A DNA stretch of 64,000 bases from Streptomyces sp. NRRL F-2580 (GTDB lineage: Bacteria; Actinomycetota; Actinomycetes; Streptomycetales; Streptomycetaceae): the NCBI RefSeq assembly GCF_000720115.1, contig NZ_JOIR01000019.1:62001-126000 (forward strand). Reading direction: 5' to 3'. The position numbers were made by a program, and so were the translations under genes. The notes beneath the pieces were generated by a model. The model did no database searches. It was not told the origin of the DNA and worked only from the letters and a program-made list of their open reading frames with translations. Shown piece after piece: positions 43,980-53,450 of this stretch; position 1 is the stretch's first letter; each line of letters begins with the position of its first letter.

Positions 43980-44783
43980 CTAGGCGGGGGTCTGGTTGGA
44001 CAGGGCCACCGACAGCTCGGCGGCCACGCCCTGCAGGATCGGCACGAAGGACTCGGCCACGGCCTCGGTGACCCGGCCCGCCGGGCCCGAGATGGAGATC
44101 GCGGCGGCGGTCGGCGAGTTCGGCACCGAGACGGCGAGGCAGCGGACTCCTATCTCCTGCTCGTTGTCGTCGACCGCGTAGCCCGCCTTGCGCACCTGCT
44201 CCAGGGCGTCGAGGAAGCCCTCGGGCGTGGTGATGGTCTTCTCGGTCGCCGCCGGCATGCCGGTGCGCGCGAGGAGGGCGCGTACCTCGTCGGCGGGGGT
44301 GTGGGCCAGGAGCGCCTTGCCCACGCCGGTGGAGTGCGGCAGCACCCGGCGGCCGACCTCGGTGAACATGCGCATGGAGTGCTTGGACGGCACCTGGGCG
44401 ACGTAGACGATCTCGTCCCCGTCGAGCAGGGCCATGTTCGCCGTCTCGCCGGTCTCCTCGACCAGGCGGGCGAGGTAGGGGCGGGCCCAGGTGCCCAGCA
44501 GCCGCGAGGCGGACTCGCCGAGGCGGATCAGACGCGGGCCGAGGGAGTACCGTCGGTTGGGCTGCTGGCGGACGTAACCGCACGCCACCAGCGTGCGCAT
44601 CAGGCGGTGGATCGTGGGCAGGGGCAGACCGCTGGCGGCGGAGAGCTCGCTGAGGCCGACCTCGCCCCCGGCATCGGCCATGCGTTCGAGCAGATCGAAG
44701 GCGCGCTCAAGGGACTGGACGCCACCGCTGGCGGCAGGGGTCTTTGAGGAAGCGTCGGTGGTGCTGGCGCTGGACGTCGGCAC
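43980..44783 (-). CDS. allR: IclR family repressor of allantoin catabolism
   Basis: 267 aa. Winged helix at the N-terminus (GLSELSAASGLPLPTIHRLMRTLVACGYVRQQPNRRYSLG), then the IclR effector domain (MALLDGDEIVYVAQVPSKHSMRMF, HSTGVGKALLAH, AVSVPNSPTAAAISISGP). IclR proteins bind short acids; AllR of S. coelicolor represses the allantoin genes, from established knowledge, and glyoxylate or allantoate-type compounds are likely effectors. The GTG at 44783 has AAAGGA 7 nt upstream. It is divergent from allB-alc, whose intergenic region carries two AllR-type palindromes. Confidence 0.9.
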   Translation of the reverse strand: MPTSSASTTDASSKTPAASGGVQSLERAFDLLERMADAGGEVGLSELSAASGLPLPTIHRLMRTLVACGYVRQQPNRRYSLGPRLIRLGESASRLLGTWARPYLARLVEETGETANMALLDGDEIVYVAQVPSKHSMRMFTEVGRRVLPHSTGVGKALLAHTPADEVRALLARTGMPAATEKTITTPEGFLDALEQVRKAGYAVDDNEQEIGVRCLAVSVPNSPTAAAISISGPAGRVTEAVAESFVPILQGVAAELSVALSNQTPA

Positions 44784-44969
44784 GGCGCGGTCCTTTCGGT
44801 GCTGGCAGGCAAGGGAGCAGCCTACCCGGCGGTCGGCGTCGGTCCCAGTGCTGGGGTCGGGACCGTCGCCGCCGGTCAGAGGCGGTTTGTCCTGGTGGCG
44901 GACATCCTCGGAAAGTTACCTGCCCAGTTCCCGGTGGTGGTAGCTACATTCTGGATAGTGAAATCTTAA

Positions 44970-45093
44970 TTCCATCCTGTGGAAACATCCAATTGCAGTC
45001 CCGGTGTGTCAGTGGTCCGTCCGGGCGCTCTTGACTGGCTCCGGATCGCCGGGAAGACTCCGTCAACAGAACGTTGAATTTCGCTCTGTGGAA
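44970..45093. promoter_or_regulatory. Operators between allR and allB
   Basis: TTCCATCCTGTGGAA (44970-44984), TCAACA-GAA-CGTTGA (45063-45077) and TTTCGCTCTGTGGAA (45079-45093, one mismatch in the left arm). They sit in the 328-bp gene-free stretch 44784-45111, the last two being within 50 bp of the allB start. Presumed AllR sites. Confidence 0.65.
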
Positions 45094-45111
45094 GTAGATG
45101 GGGAGGTTCCG

Positions 45112-46455
45112 GTGGCCGACGTGGCTGTGGAACTGGTACTGCGCTCGACGCGCGTCATCACCCCCGAGGGGACGCGCGCCGCCTCGGTGGCCGTCGCCGG
45201 CGGGAAGATCACGGCCGTGCTGGCGTACGAGGCCGAGGTACCGGCCGGAGCCCGGCTGGAGGACTTCGGCGACGACGTCCTGCTCCCCGGCCTGGTCGAC
45301 ACCCACGTCCACGTGAACGACCCGGGCCGTACCGAGTGGGAGGGTTTCTGGACGGCCACCCGTGCCGCGGCGGCCGGCGGCATCACCACGATCCTCGACA
45401 TGCCGCTGAACTCTCTGCCGCCGACCACCACGACCGACAACCTGCGCGTCAAGCAGGAGGTCGCCCGCGCCAAGGCGCACGTGGACGTCGGCTTCTGGGG
45501 CGGCGCCCTGCCCGACAACGTCAAGGACCTGCGCCCGCTGCACGACGCCGGTGTCTACGGCTTCAAGTGCTTCCTGTCGCCCTCGGGCGTCGACGAGTTC
45601 CCCGAACTCGACCAGGAGCAGCTGGCCACCTCCCTCGCCGAGATCACCGGCTTCGGCGGCCTGCTGATCGTGCACGCCGAGGACCCGCACCACCTCGACG
45701 CCGCCCCGGTCGTCCCCGGCCCCAAGTACGCCGACTTCCTCGCGTCCCGTCCGCGCGACGCCGAGAACACCGCGATCGGCAACCTGATCGCCCAGGCGAA
45801 GCGGCTGAACGCGCGCGTCCACGTACTGCACCTGTCGTCCTCCGACGCGCTGCCGCTGATCGCCGCCGCCAAGGCCGAGGGCATCAAGATCACCGTCGAG
45901 TCCTGCCCGCACTACCTCACCCTCACGGCCGAGGAAGTACCGGACGGCGCCAGCGAGTTCAAGTGCTGCCCGCCCATCCGTGAGGCCGCCAACCAGGACC
46001 TCCTGTGGGACGCGCTCGCGGACGGCACCATCGACTGCATCGTCTCCGACCACTCGCCCTCCACCGCGGACCTGAAGACCAGCGACTTCTCCACCGCGTG
46101 GGGCGGCATCTCCTCCCTCCAGCTGGGCCTGCCCGCCATCTGGACCGAGGCGCGCCGCCGCGGCCGGACCCTGGAGGACGTCGTCCGCTGGATGTCCGCG
46201 GCCCCGGCCGCGCTGGCCGGCCTGGCGCAGAAGGGCGCGATCGAGGTGGGCCGCGACGCCGACTTCGCCGTGCTCGCCCCCGAAGAAACGTTCACTGTGG
46301 ACCCGGCCGAACTCCACCACCGCAACCAGGTCACGGCGTACGCGGGCAAGACCCTGCACGGCGTCGTGAAGTCCACCTGGCTGCGCGGTGCGCAGATCGC
46401 CGACCACGGCACCCCGACCGAGCCCACGGGCCTCCTCCTCGAAAGGCAGAACTGA
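45112..46455 (+). CDS. allB: Allantoinase
   Basis: About 447 aa, cyclic amidohydrolase that opens allantoin to allantoate. Metal site: [17 protein letters not shown] (HxH), the carboxylated Lys in [10 protein letters not shown], His in [18 protein letters not shown] and Asp in [12 protein letters not shown]. The GTG at 45112 has GGGGAGG 5 nt upstream; the extended frame upstream contains the operators. Two bases separate its stop from the alc start, so the pair is an operon. Confidence 0.96.
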   Translation: MADVAVELVLRSTRVITPEGTRAASVAVAGGKITAVLAYEAEVPAGARLEDFGDDVLLPGLVDTHVHVNDPGRTEWEGFWTATRAAAAGGITTILDMPLNSLPPTTTTDNLRVKQEVARAKAHVDVGFWGGALPDNVKDLRPLHDAGVYGFKCFLSPSGVDEFPELDQEQLATSLAEITGFGGLLIVHAEDPHHLDAAPVVPGPKYADFLASRPRDAENTAIGNLIAQAKRLNARVHVLHLSSSDALPLIAAAKAEGIKITVESCPHYLTLTAEEVPDGASEFKCCPPIREAANQDLLWDALADGTIDCIVSDHSPSTADLKTSDFSTAWGGISSLQLGLPAIWTEARRRGRTLEDVVRWMSAAPAALAGLAQKGAIEVGRDADFAVLAPEETFTVDPAELHHRNQVTAYAGKTLHGVVKSTWLRGAQIADHGTPTEPTGLLLERQN

Positions 46456-46457
46456 CA

Positions 46458-47576
46458 GTGGCGATTCCCTCCTTCACCGGCAACGCGAACCCGTACGGAG
46501 GCGGCGACCCGTACGCGGACTACCGCACCGCGGACTTCCCGTTCACCCAGTACGCGAACCTCGCCGCCCGTGAGCTGGGCGCCGGCGTCATCGCTGCCAA
46601 CGACGAGTTCTTCGCCCAGCGCGAGAACCTCCTCATCGCCGAGGCCGCGCACTTCGACCCCGAGCACTTCGGTCACAAGGGCAAGATCATGGACGGTTGG
46701 GAGACCCGCCGCCGCCGTGGCGTCTCCGCCACCCAGCCCTGGCCGACCGCCGAGGACCACGACTGGGCGCTCGTCCGCCTGGGCGCCCCCGGCGTCATCC
46801 GCGGCATCGTCGTCGACACCGCCCACTTCCGCGGCAACATGCCGCAGGCCGTCTCCATCGAGGGCACCAACTGGGAGGGCGCCCTGGCGCCGACCCCGGA
46901 GGAGCTCCTGGGCGACGACGTGAAGTGGACGACCCTGGTCGAGCGCACCGCGGTCGGCGGCCACGCGGCCAACGGCTTCGAGGTCGCCGTCGAGCAGCGC
47001 TTCACGCACCTGCGCGTCAACCAGCACCCGGACGGCGGCATCGCCCGCCTGCGCGTCTACGGCGAGGTCCTGCCCGACCCGAAGTGGCTCGCGGCGCTCG
47101 GCTCCTTCGACGTGGTGGCCCTGGAGAACGGCGGCTCCGTCCAGGACGCCTCCAACCGCTTCTACTCCCCGCCGACCAACACCATCAACCCGGGCCGCTC
47201 CCGCAAGATGGACGACGGCTGGGAGACCGCCCGCCGCCGCGACAACGGCAACGACTGGATCCGCTACCAGCTCGTCACCGAGTCCGAGATCCGCGCCGTC
47301 GAGATCGACACCGCGTACCTCAAGGGCAACTCGGCTGGCTGGGCCTCGCTGTCGGTCAAGACCGGTGAGGAGGGCGAGTGGACGGAGTTCCTGCCGCGCA
47401 CCCGCCTGCAGCCCGACACCAACCACCGGTTCGTCCTCGACGCCCCGGCGGTCGGCACCCACGTACGGATCGACATCTTCCCGGACGGCGGCTTCTCCCG
47501 CCTGCGCTTGTACGGCTCCCTGACGGAGACCGGCGAGGCCGCGCTGACCGCCCGTCACCAGGAGCTGGGCGGCTGA
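46458..47576 (+). CDS. alc: Allantoicase
   Basis: About 372 aa. It hydrolyses allantoate to ureidoglycolate and urea. Two homologous jelly-roll (allantoicase) domains are visible: FGHKGKIMDGWETRRRRG (about 68-85) and SRKMDDGWETARRRDNGNDW (about 247-266). The GTG at 46458 lies two bases after allB, with GAAAGG upstream. Ureidoglycolate then yields glyoxylate for Gcl and AceB; no ureidoglycolate lyase gene was seen in the window. Confidence 0.96.
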   Translation: MAIPSFTGNANPYGGGDPYADYRTADFPFTQYANLAARELGAGVIAANDEFFAQRENLLIAEAAHFDPEHFGHKGKIMDGWETRRRRGVSATQPWPTAEDHDWALVRLGAPGVIRGIVVDTAHFRGNMPQAVSIEGTNWEGALAPTPEELLGDDVKWTTLVERTAVGGHAANGFEVAVEQRFTHLRVNQHPDGGIARLRVYGEVLPDPKWLAALGSFDVVALENGGSVQDASNRFYSPPTNTINPGRSRKMDDGWETARRRDNGNDWIRYQLVTESEIRAVEIDTAYLKGNSAGWASLSVKTGEEGEWTEFLPRTRLQPDTNHRFVLDAPAVGTHVRIDIFPDGGFSRLRLYGSLTETGEAALTARHQELGG

Positions 47577-47598
47577 CGCCACCCTGTTCGACCGCCCG

Positions 47599-47622
47599 CC
47601 CCGGGAGCCGACACTCCCGGGG
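47599..47622. terminator. alc terminator, first hairpin
   Basis: CCCCGGGAG (47599-47607) pairs with CTCCCGGGG (47614-47622), 23 bp after the alc stop. Confidence 0.75.
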
Positions 47623-47633
47623 TCGTGCACGGC

Positions 47634-47670
47634 CCGAGGGGGCGCACCGCGACGCGGCGCGCCCCCTCGG
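47634..47670. terminator. alc terminator, second hairpin
   Basis: CCGAGGGGGCGC (47634-47645) pairs with GCGCCCCCTCGG (47659-47670). Confidence 0.75.
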
Positions 47671-47778
47671 CATTCCCCCGGTCTTCCCCCTGCCGTGCGA
47701 ACTCCCTTACGGGTGGGGCACAGCGGAGCGCGGCGGCTCCGCCCGGGGGCCGGCCGTCGCGGACAGGAGCAGCCCCGT

Positions 47779-47935
47779 ATGACGGAGCAGACCATCCAGG
47801 CCGTCCCCGCGCCGCCGCCGCGCCCGCGCGAGGAGCGCCTCAAGGACGCCTTGGCCCGCTTTCGAGAACGACGTGGCGCGTGGGTCGCCAGCGCCGACGC
47901 GGACGGCGTCCTGCTGGCTCCGTTGACCCGCCCGG
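47779..47935 (+). pseudogene. Truncated pyridoxamine 5'-phosphate oxidase-like gene
   Basis: From ATG 47779: PREERLKDALARFRERRGAWVASADADGVLLAPLT matches the first strand-turn-strand of split-barrel PPOX/flavin-binding proteins (family pattern A-W-V-A-S-ADADG-P-H-L-V-P-L). After about 50 residues the similarity ends and the frame runs on into GC-rich repeat sequence (to 48258) with no FMN-site or dimer-interface motifs. The 3' part was replaced or deleted, with a repeat element at the break. Confidence 0.55.
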
Positions 47936-48057
47936 CGCGGCGGGTTGTGCCGAGGCCGAGCGGGTGGGGGCCGGTTGTGCCGGGGGCGGGCGCGCGCCGG
48001 GGCGTCTCCTCGGGCGCCGAACGTGTCGGGGGGTCGGAGGGCCGAGGCACCTTGCGT

Positions 48058-48175
48058 TCCGGCGGGGTCCGGGGCGGAGCCCCGATCTTTGAGCCGGACC
48101 ATCCGGCCCCGCCGCACCATTCAGCCCCTCCGGCGTTTGAGGAGCGGGGTGCGGGGCGGAGCCCCGGCAGGGGGG
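48058..48175. repeat. Streptomyces intergenic palindromic repeats
   Basis: Two copies of GGGGTCCGGGGCGGAGCCCC (about 48064-48083, and 48149-48168 with GGGGTGCGGGG) flank CAGCCCCTCCGGCGTTTGAG at about 48121. I recall this as a repeat family that is scattered through Streptomyces genomes. Confidence 0.6.
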
Positions 48176-48214
48176 CCGCACCGGGAGACGGCGGCATCCC
48201 CAGGCGGGAGCCGG

Positions 48215-48946
48215 CTAGGCGGAGTGGCCGCCGTCGACCGCGAATTCCGCCCCGGTGACGTACGCCGCCCCGGGTCCGGCCAGGAAGGCCACCATGTCGG
48301 CCACCTCGCCCGCCGTGCCGAAGCGTCCCAGGGCGGTCATCGCCGCCTGGGGGTCGGCGTACGGTCCGTCGGCGGGGTTCATGTCGGTGTCCACCGGCCC
48401 CGGGTGGACGATGTTCGCGGTGATCCCGCGCCCGCCCAGCTCCCGGGCGAGGGCCTTCGTCAGGCCGATCAGCGCCGACTTGCTCATCGCGTAGAGCGTT
48501 CCGCCGGGCCCCGGCACCCGCTTGGTCATGCAGGTACCGATGGTGATGATCCGCCCGCCCTGCCCCAGTTCGGCCGCCGCGGCCTGCGTGGCGGTGAACA
48601 CCCCGCGCACGTTGACCGCGAGCACCCGGTCCACGTCGGCCGCGGTCAGCGCCTCCAGCGGCCCGAGCACGCCCACCCCCGCATTGTTGACCAGCACGTC
48701 GAGCCGCCCGAACTCCCGCACGACCCGCCCCACGACCTCGGCGCCGGCTTCCGGATCCCCGGCGTCGGCGCGCACCGCGAGCACCCGCCGTCCGAGCGCC
48801 TCGACCTTTCCGGCCACCTCGGCCGCGGCCTCCTCGCCGCGGACATAGGTGAACGCGACGTCCGCGCCCTCCTCGGCCAGCCGCAAGACGGTCGCGGCCC
48901 CGATCCCCCTGCTGCCACCCGTCACCAGTGCCACTTTGCCGTCCAT
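48215..48946 (-). CDS. SDR family oxidoreductase
   Basis: About 243 aa, classical short-chain dehydrogenase: TGGSRGIG cofactor motif (9-16), NNAG (about 87-90), catalytic Tyr-Lys in YAMSK, and PGPVDTDMNP. The overall pattern (3-oxoacyl-ACP-reductase-like, GAEFAVDGGHSA ending) does not fix the substrate. The ATG at 48946 has GAGGAGG 7 nt upstream. Single gene, divergent from the reductase at 49129. Confidence 0.9.
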   Translation of the reverse strand: MDGKVALVTGGSRGIGAATVLRLAEEGADVAFTYVRGEEAAAEVAGKVEALGRRVLAVRADAGDPEAGAEVVGRVVREFGRLDVLVNNAGVGVLGPLEALTAADVDRVLAVNVRGVFTATQAAAAELGQGGRIITIGTCMTKRVPGPGGTLYAMSKSALIGLTKALARELGGRGITANIVHPGPVDTDMNPADGPYADPQAAMTALGRFGTAGEVADMVAFLAGPGAAYVTGAEFAVDGGHSA

Positions 48947-49128
48947 GACGTTCCTCCTCGATCGCCCACCAGTTGGTTGCGAGTTCAATAAAATCGCGGA
49001 GGGGTCGAGGACGCTGGCAGGAATCCGACCTCGCGTTTCCCGCGAGGGTGTGCGTGGCGTCGCGATGAGGTTTCGGGGGTCCGGGAGTCTGCATTCGTGT
49101 AGGGATGCCGAGCTAGGAGCGCAGAGCC

Positions 49129-49743
49129 ATGGGCAAGCTGACCCTGACCACCTTCGTGACCCTCGACGGCGTAATGCAGGCGCCCGGGGGGACGGAGGAG
49201 GACCGCAGCGGCGGGTTCGAGTACGGCGGGTGGCTGGTGCCGTTCGCCGACGAGGGCATGCTGGAGTTCGTCAAGGACGTCTACGGACGGACCGAGGCGT
49301 TCCTGCTCGGGCGGCGGACGTACGAGATCTTCGCCGGGTACTGGCCGCACCACGACGATCCGGCCGACCCCATCGCGGGCAACCTGAACCGGCTGCCGAA
49401 GTACGTGGCCTCCACCACGCTCAGGGAGCCGGCCTGGGGCCCGGTCACCGTGCTCGACGGGGAGCACCTGCAGAGCGAGATCGTCCGGGTCAAGGACACG
49501 CTGGAGGGAGAGCTCCAGGTGCACGGCAGCGGGCAGCTCGCGCAGTGGCTGCTGGCCCGGGACCTCGTGGACGAGCTGAACCTGCTGGTCTTCCCGGTGT
49601 TCCTGGGCGCGGGGCGGAAGCTGTTCTCGACCGGCGGACTGCCGACCGCCTTCGAGGTGACGGACTCCCGTACGACCTCGGTCGGAACCTCCATCCACAC
49701 CTACCGGCCGAAGGGGCGGGCCGCCTTCGGCACGTTCACCTGA
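49129..49743 (+). CDS. Dihydrofolate-reductase-like (RibD C-terminal) protein
   Basis: 204 aa. The fold is that of the RibD C-terminal/DHFR family: TLTTFVTLDGVMQAPGG at the start, FLLGRRTYEIFAGYWP (cofactor loop), LQVHGSGQLAQWLLARDLVDELNLLVFPVFLGAG and the ending TSIHTYRPKG. Members are usually of unknown substrate, and this one has no riboflavin gene next to it. The ATG at 49129 is preceded by AGGAG 10 nt upstream. Convergent with the next gene. Confidence 0.9.
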   Translation: MGKLTLTTFVTLDGVMQAPGGTEEDRSGGFEYGGWLVPFADEGMLEFVKDVYGRTEAFLLGRRTYEIFAGYWPHHDDPADPIAGNLNRLPKYVASTTLREPAWGPVTVLDGEHLQSEIVRVKDTLEGELQVHGSGQLAQWLLARDLVDELNLLVFPVFLGAGRKLFSTGGLPTAFEVTDSRTTSVGTSIHTYRPKGRAAFGTFT

Positions 49744-49744
49744 G

Positions 49745-50113
49745 TCAGCGAGGGTCCAGGGCGAGCTGGACCACGCGGCCCTCGCGGAGGACCAGGAGGT
49801 CCGGGGCCTCGTTCTCGTAGTGGCGGAGGCGGCCGAGCGGGCCCGGCGGGCGGACGTGGGGGGCCAGGAGCAGCAGGAGGTCCTCCAGCTCCGGGAGCTG
49901 TTCCTCGTGGACCTCCTGGCGGGTGGTCAGGGCCCAGCCGCCGCGTTCGGCCGGTCCGAACTCTCCGACGAGCATGCCGCCGACGCGCCACGCCGGGCCC
50001 CGGGTCGAGAGCAGTCCGTCCCCCGTCAGTTGGCGCCGCACCTCCGCGAGCACGTCGTCGGGCGTGCTGTCGAGCAGGTCGAACGCCAGGTCCAGGGCGT
50101 AGAGATCAGCCAT
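49745..50113 (-). CDS. Hypothetical protein, 122 aa
   Basis: No family recognised. From the ATG at 50113: MADLYALDLAFDLLDSTPDDVLAEVRRQL, then a mostly beta C-terminal half (WALTTRQEVHEEQLPELEDLL, ending LVLREGRVVQLALDP). It is soluble and acidic. Longer in-frame starts lack coding bias. It ends 2 bp from the convergent reductase gene and is divergent from the EamA transporter. Confidence 0.65.
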   Translation of the reverse strand: MADLYALDLAFDLLDSTPDDVLAEVRRQLTGDGLLSTRGPAWRVGGMLVGEFGPAERGGWALTTRQEVHEEQLPELEDLLLLLAPHVRPPGPLGRLRHYENEAPDLLVLREGRVVQLALDPR

Positions 50114-50247
50114 GCCGCCGATGCTACGGGTCCCGCGGGGGCGGCCGGTAAAGGAGTCGCCCCGCATGATCGGCTCGGGTAGCGTGAGCGCGCATCCGTG
50201 CGAGCCGCCGAAGTCTCCACCTCCCCCGTGCCGTCGGAGACACCCCC

Positions 50248-51168
50248 ATGACCGTGCTCTCGCCCGCCGTCGAAGTCGAAGCCCCCCGCCGGGCCTGGCT
50301 CGCCGATCTGCCCGTGCTGGCCGTCGCCGTCGTCTGGGGCGGGAGCTACCTTGCCGCCAAGGGCATCACCACCACCCACACCGTCGTCGCCGTGCTCGTG
50401 CTGCGGTTCGCGCTCGTGCTGCCGGTCCTGGTCGTCGCCGGGTGGTCGCGGCTGCGCGCCCTGACGCCGGCGCAGTCGCGCGCCGCCGGACTGCTGGGCC
50501 TCGTACTCGGCGGGATCTTCCTCCTGGAGACCTACGGGGTCGTCCACACCTCCGCGACCAACGCCGGGCTGATCATCAGCCTGACCATGATCTTCACCCC
50601 GCTGGCCGAGGCCGCGGTGCGGCGGCAGGCGCCCTCCGGCGGATTCCTCGGGGCCGCGGCCGTCTCCGTGGCCGGTGTCGTGCTGCTCACCCAGGGCGCC
50701 GGATTCTGCGCGCCCGGCCTCGGTGACCTGCTGATCCTCGGCGCAGCCCTCGCCCGGACCCTGCACGTCCTGCTCATGGCCCGGATCGAGGCGGTCCGGG
50801 ACGCCGACTCGCTGTCGCTGACCACCGTGCAGCTCGGCGGCGCCGTGCTCGTCTTCGCGCTGCTGGCCGCCGTGCCCGGGACCGGGGCGAGCCCGTGGGC
50901 CGCCGCGGCCGGCTTCGGGCCCGCGGAGTGGGCCGGGCTGGCCTTCCTCTCCGTCTTCTGCACCCTCTTCGCCTTCTTCGTGCAGATGTGGGCCGTGCGC
51001 CGGACCTCGCCCTCCCGGGTCAGCCTGCTGCTCGGCACCGAGCCGCTGTGGGCGGCCGTCGCCGGCATCGCCATCGGAGGGGAGGATCCGGGGCTCCTCG
51101 GTTACGCGGGCGCCCTCCTGGTCCTGGTCGGCACCGCGTGGGGTCGGCGCGCCGTCACCACCGCCTGA
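50248..51168 (+). CDS. EamA family (DMT) transporter
   Basis: 306 aa with ten predicted membrane segments in two EamA repeats: VVWGGSYLAAKGITTTHT in the first, GDLLILGAALARTLHVLLMARIE in the second, and AFFVQMWAVRRTSPSRVSLLLGTEPLWAAVAG near the C-terminus. These exporters move amino acids, nucleotides or drugs across the inner membrane; the substrate is not predictable. ATG at 50248. Monocistronic. Confidence 0.93.
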   Translation: MTVLSPAVEVEAPRRAWLADLPVLAVAVVWGGSYLAAKGITTTHTVVAVLVLRFALVLPVLVVAGWSRLRALTPAQSRAAGLLGLVLGGIFLLETYGVVHTSATNAGLIISLTMIFTPLAEAAVRRQAPSGGFLGAAAVSVAGVVLLTQGAGFCAPGLGDLLILGAALARTLHVLLMARIEAVRDADSLSLTTVQLGGAVLVFALLAAVPGTGASPWAAAAGFGPAEWAGLAFLSVFCTLFAFFVQMWAVRRTSPSRVSLLLGTEPLWAAVAGIAIGGEDPGLLGYAGALLVLVGTAWGRRAVTTA

Positions 51169-51230
51169 GGGTGGCCGGAAAGCTCGCAGCCACAGGTGAT
51201 CACCCGGCTTAGTGTGGCCCCGTGCCCCGC

Positions 51231-52244
51231 TTACAGAACCGGCAGGTCCCGGAGCTCCTCCAGCCGGACCCGGCGCCGTTCCCGGCGCGAGAGTTCGCAG
51301 GCCTCCGCGATCCGGAAGGCCGCCAGCGCCTCCCGGCCGTCGCACGGGTTGGGCCCCTCGCCCCGCACCAGCCGGATGAAGGCCGCCAGCTCGGCCTCGT
51401 ACGCCGGGGCGAAACGTTCCAGGAAGCCGGTCCACGGCTTGCTCGCCGGCGGTGGGCCGTGCGGTTCGGTGGAGGCGATCGGCGTCCGGTCGTCCAGCCC
51501 CACCGAGACCTGGTCCAGCTCCCCGGCCAGCTCCATCCGTACGTCGTACCCGGCGCCGTTGCACCGCGTGCCGGTGGCCGTGACCAGGGTTCCGTCATCC
51601 AGCGTCAGCACGGCGGCCGCCGTGTCGATGTCGCCCGCCTCCCGGAACAGAGCGGGTCCGGCGTCCGACCCGGCCGCGTACACCTCGACCACCTCGTGCC
51701 CGGTCACCCAGCGGACCATGTCGAAGTCGTGCACCAGACAGTCCCGGTACAGGCCGCCCGAGGTCGCCAGGTACGCGGCGGCCGGCGGCGCCGGATCGGC
51801 CGTCATCGTCCGTACGGTGTGCAGCCGCCCCAGGGCGCCCGAGCGGACCAGCTCCCGGGCCGTGCCGTAGCCCGCGTCGAAGCGGCGCATGAACCCCACC
51901 TGGAGCAGCCCGCCCGCGGCCCTCACCTCACGCAGTGCCGCCAGGGTCCGGTTCAGGTCCGGGGCCAGCGGTTTCTCGCAGAAGACCGGCAGCCCGCCGC
52001 GCACCGCCCGTACGACGAGATCCGCGTGGGCCTCGGTCGCCGATGCCACGACCACCGCGTCCACGCCCCACGTGAAGACCTGCTCCACGCTGGGCGCGGC
52101 AGTGGCCCCGAGCCGGTCGGCGAGGCGCGCCGCCCGCTCGGGATCGGCGTCCGCGAGCAGGAGCGAGCCCGCATCCCGGTGGCGGGCCAGCGCCGCCGCG
52201 TGGAAGGAGCCGATCCGGCCCGTTCCGATGAGCCCGATGCGCAT
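51231..52244 (-). CDS. Gfo/Idh/MocA family dehydrogenase (inositol-type)
   Basis: About 337 aa. N-terminal NAD(P) Rossmann motif GLIGTGRIGSFHAAALARH, the EKPLA motif (VFCEKPLAPDL) and the catalytic His in GGLYRDCLVHDFDMVRWVTG. The family oxidises or epimerises sugars and inositols. Inositol 2-dehydrogenase is the closest pattern. It is divergent from a sugar ABC transporter with an ROK kinase, so the enzyme probably acts on the imported compound. Starts at ATG 52244. Confidence 0.9.
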   Translation of the reverse strand: MRIGLIGTGRIGSFHAAALARHRDAGSLLLADADPERAARLADRLGATAAPSVEQVFTWGVDAVVVASATEAHADLVVRAVRGGLPVFCEKPLAPDLNRTLAALREVRAAGGLLQVGFMRRFDAGYGTARELVRSGALGRLHTVRTMTADPAPPAAAYLATSGGLYRDCLVHDFDMVRWVTGHEVVEVYAAGSDAGPALFREAGDIDTAAAVLTLDDGTLVTATGTRCNGAGYDVRMELAGELDQVSVGLDDRTPIASTEPHGPPPASKPWTGFLERFAPAYEAELAAFIRLVRGEGPNPCDGREALAAFRIAEACELSRRERRRVRLEELRDLPVL

Positions 52245-52378
52245 GCACTCAACCTGACCCTGTCGGCGGAACCTGTCAATCCGCCCGCGCATGTCAACCT
52301 GCGCGTGAGTGCCCCGATGACCCTTCATGGTCGACTGTGGCGGATACTGAGCGGCTGGACCGGAATGGAGCCGGAATG

Positions 52379-52420
52379 ACCGCATTGGTGACCGGCTCGA
52401 CGGCGGACCGAATTGGTGAC
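52379..52420. promoter_or_regulatory. Direct repeats before the sugar transporter
   Basis: ACCGCATTGGTGAC (52379-52392) and ACCGAATTGGTGAC (52407-52420) differ by one base and lie 28 bp apart, just upstream of the binding-protein gene. Possible regulator site. Confidence 0.4.
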
Positions 52421-52439
52421 GAGGGAAGGGCACGGCGAC

Positions 52440-53450
52440 GTGGCTAGGGTTCGGACAGGGGTGCGCGTCGTGGGCGCCGTGCTCGCGGCGGTACTGGGGG
52501 CCTCGCTCGCGGGCTGCAGCAGTACGGGGGGCAAGCGCGCCGAGGAGCGGGCGAAGGCCGCCGAGGCGGGTCGGCCCGCCGTCTCCACCCCGCGCTGGAC
52601 CTTCGCGATGGTCACGCACGCGGGCGACGGCGACACCTTCTGGGACATCGTCCAGAAGGGCGCCAAGGAGGCCGCGGCGAAGGACAACATCAACTTCGTC
52701 TACGCCCACGACGACCAGGCCCAGCAGCAGGCGCAGTTCGTGCAGAACGCCATCGACCAGAAGGTGGACGGGATCGTCGTCAGCCTCGCCAAGCCGGAGG
52801 CCCTCAAGGACGTCATCGCCAAGGCCGTGAAGGCCGGCATCCCGGTGATCACGGTCAACTCCGGCTCCGCCCAGTCCGCCGAGTACGGCGCGCTGACCCA
52901 CATCGGCCAGGACGAGGAGATCGCCGGCGAGGCGGTCGGCACCGAGCTGAACAAGCGCGGCCGCAAGAAGGCCGTCTGCGTCCTGCACGAGCAGGGCAAC
53001 GTGGGCCACGAGCAGCGCTGCGCCGGGGCGAAGAAGACCTTCTCCGGGACGATGGAGAACCTGTACGTCGAGGGCACCAACATGCCCTCCGTCCAGGCGT
53101 CCATCCAGGCGAAGCTCCAGGCCGACCCGTCCGTCGACGCGATCATCACCCTCGGCGCCCCCTTCGCCCCGACCGCGATCAAGGCGAAGGACGCGGCGGC
53201 CGGCAAGGCCGAGGTCGACACCTTCGACCTCAACGCGTCGGTGGCCCGCGACCTCAAGTCGGGGGCCCTCGGCTTCGCCGTCGACCAGCAGCCCTACCTC
53301 CAGGGCTACGAGGCCATCGACCTGCTCTGGCTGTACCGCTACAACGCGAACGTGCTCGGCGGCGGCCGCCCGGTGCTCACCGGACCGCAGATCGTCACCG
53401 CCGCCGAGGCGTCCAAGCTGGAGGAGTTCATCAAGCGGGGCAGCCGATGA
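52440..53450 (+). CDS. Sugar ABC transporter substrate-binding lipoprotein
   Basis: About 336 aa. Signal peptide with lipobox LAGC (Cys26) followed by the periplasmic-binding-protein fold of the ribose/galactose/inositol class: [64 protein letters not shown] and the closing hinge [21 protein letters not shown]. The ligand is unknown; with the adjacent dehydrogenase, a sugar or cyclitol is likely. The GTG at 52440 has AAGGG about 11 nt upstream. Overlaps the permease gene by 4 bp. Confidence 0.92.
   Translation: MARVRTGVRVVGAVLAAVLGASLAGCSSTGGKRAEERAKAAEAGRPAVSTPRWTFAMVTHAGDGDTFWDIVQKGAKEAAAKDNINFVYAHDDQAQQQAQFVQNAIDQKVDGIVVSLAKPEALKDVIAKAVKAGIPVITVNSGSAQSAEYGALTHIGQDEEIAGEAVGTELNKRGRKKAVCVLHEQGNVGHEQRCAGAKKTFSGTMENLYVEGTNMPSVQASIQAKLQADPSVDAIITLGAPFAPTAIKAKDAAAGKAEVDTFDLNASVARDLKSGALGFAVDQQPYLQGYEAIDLLWLYRYNANVLGGGRPVLTGPQIVTAAEASKLEEFIKRGSR

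Noticed and set aside
45912..49094. A 1,060-codon open frame on the minus strand opposite allB/alc and the SDR gene
   Set aside because: Low-complexity product crossing several clear genes; shadow frame.
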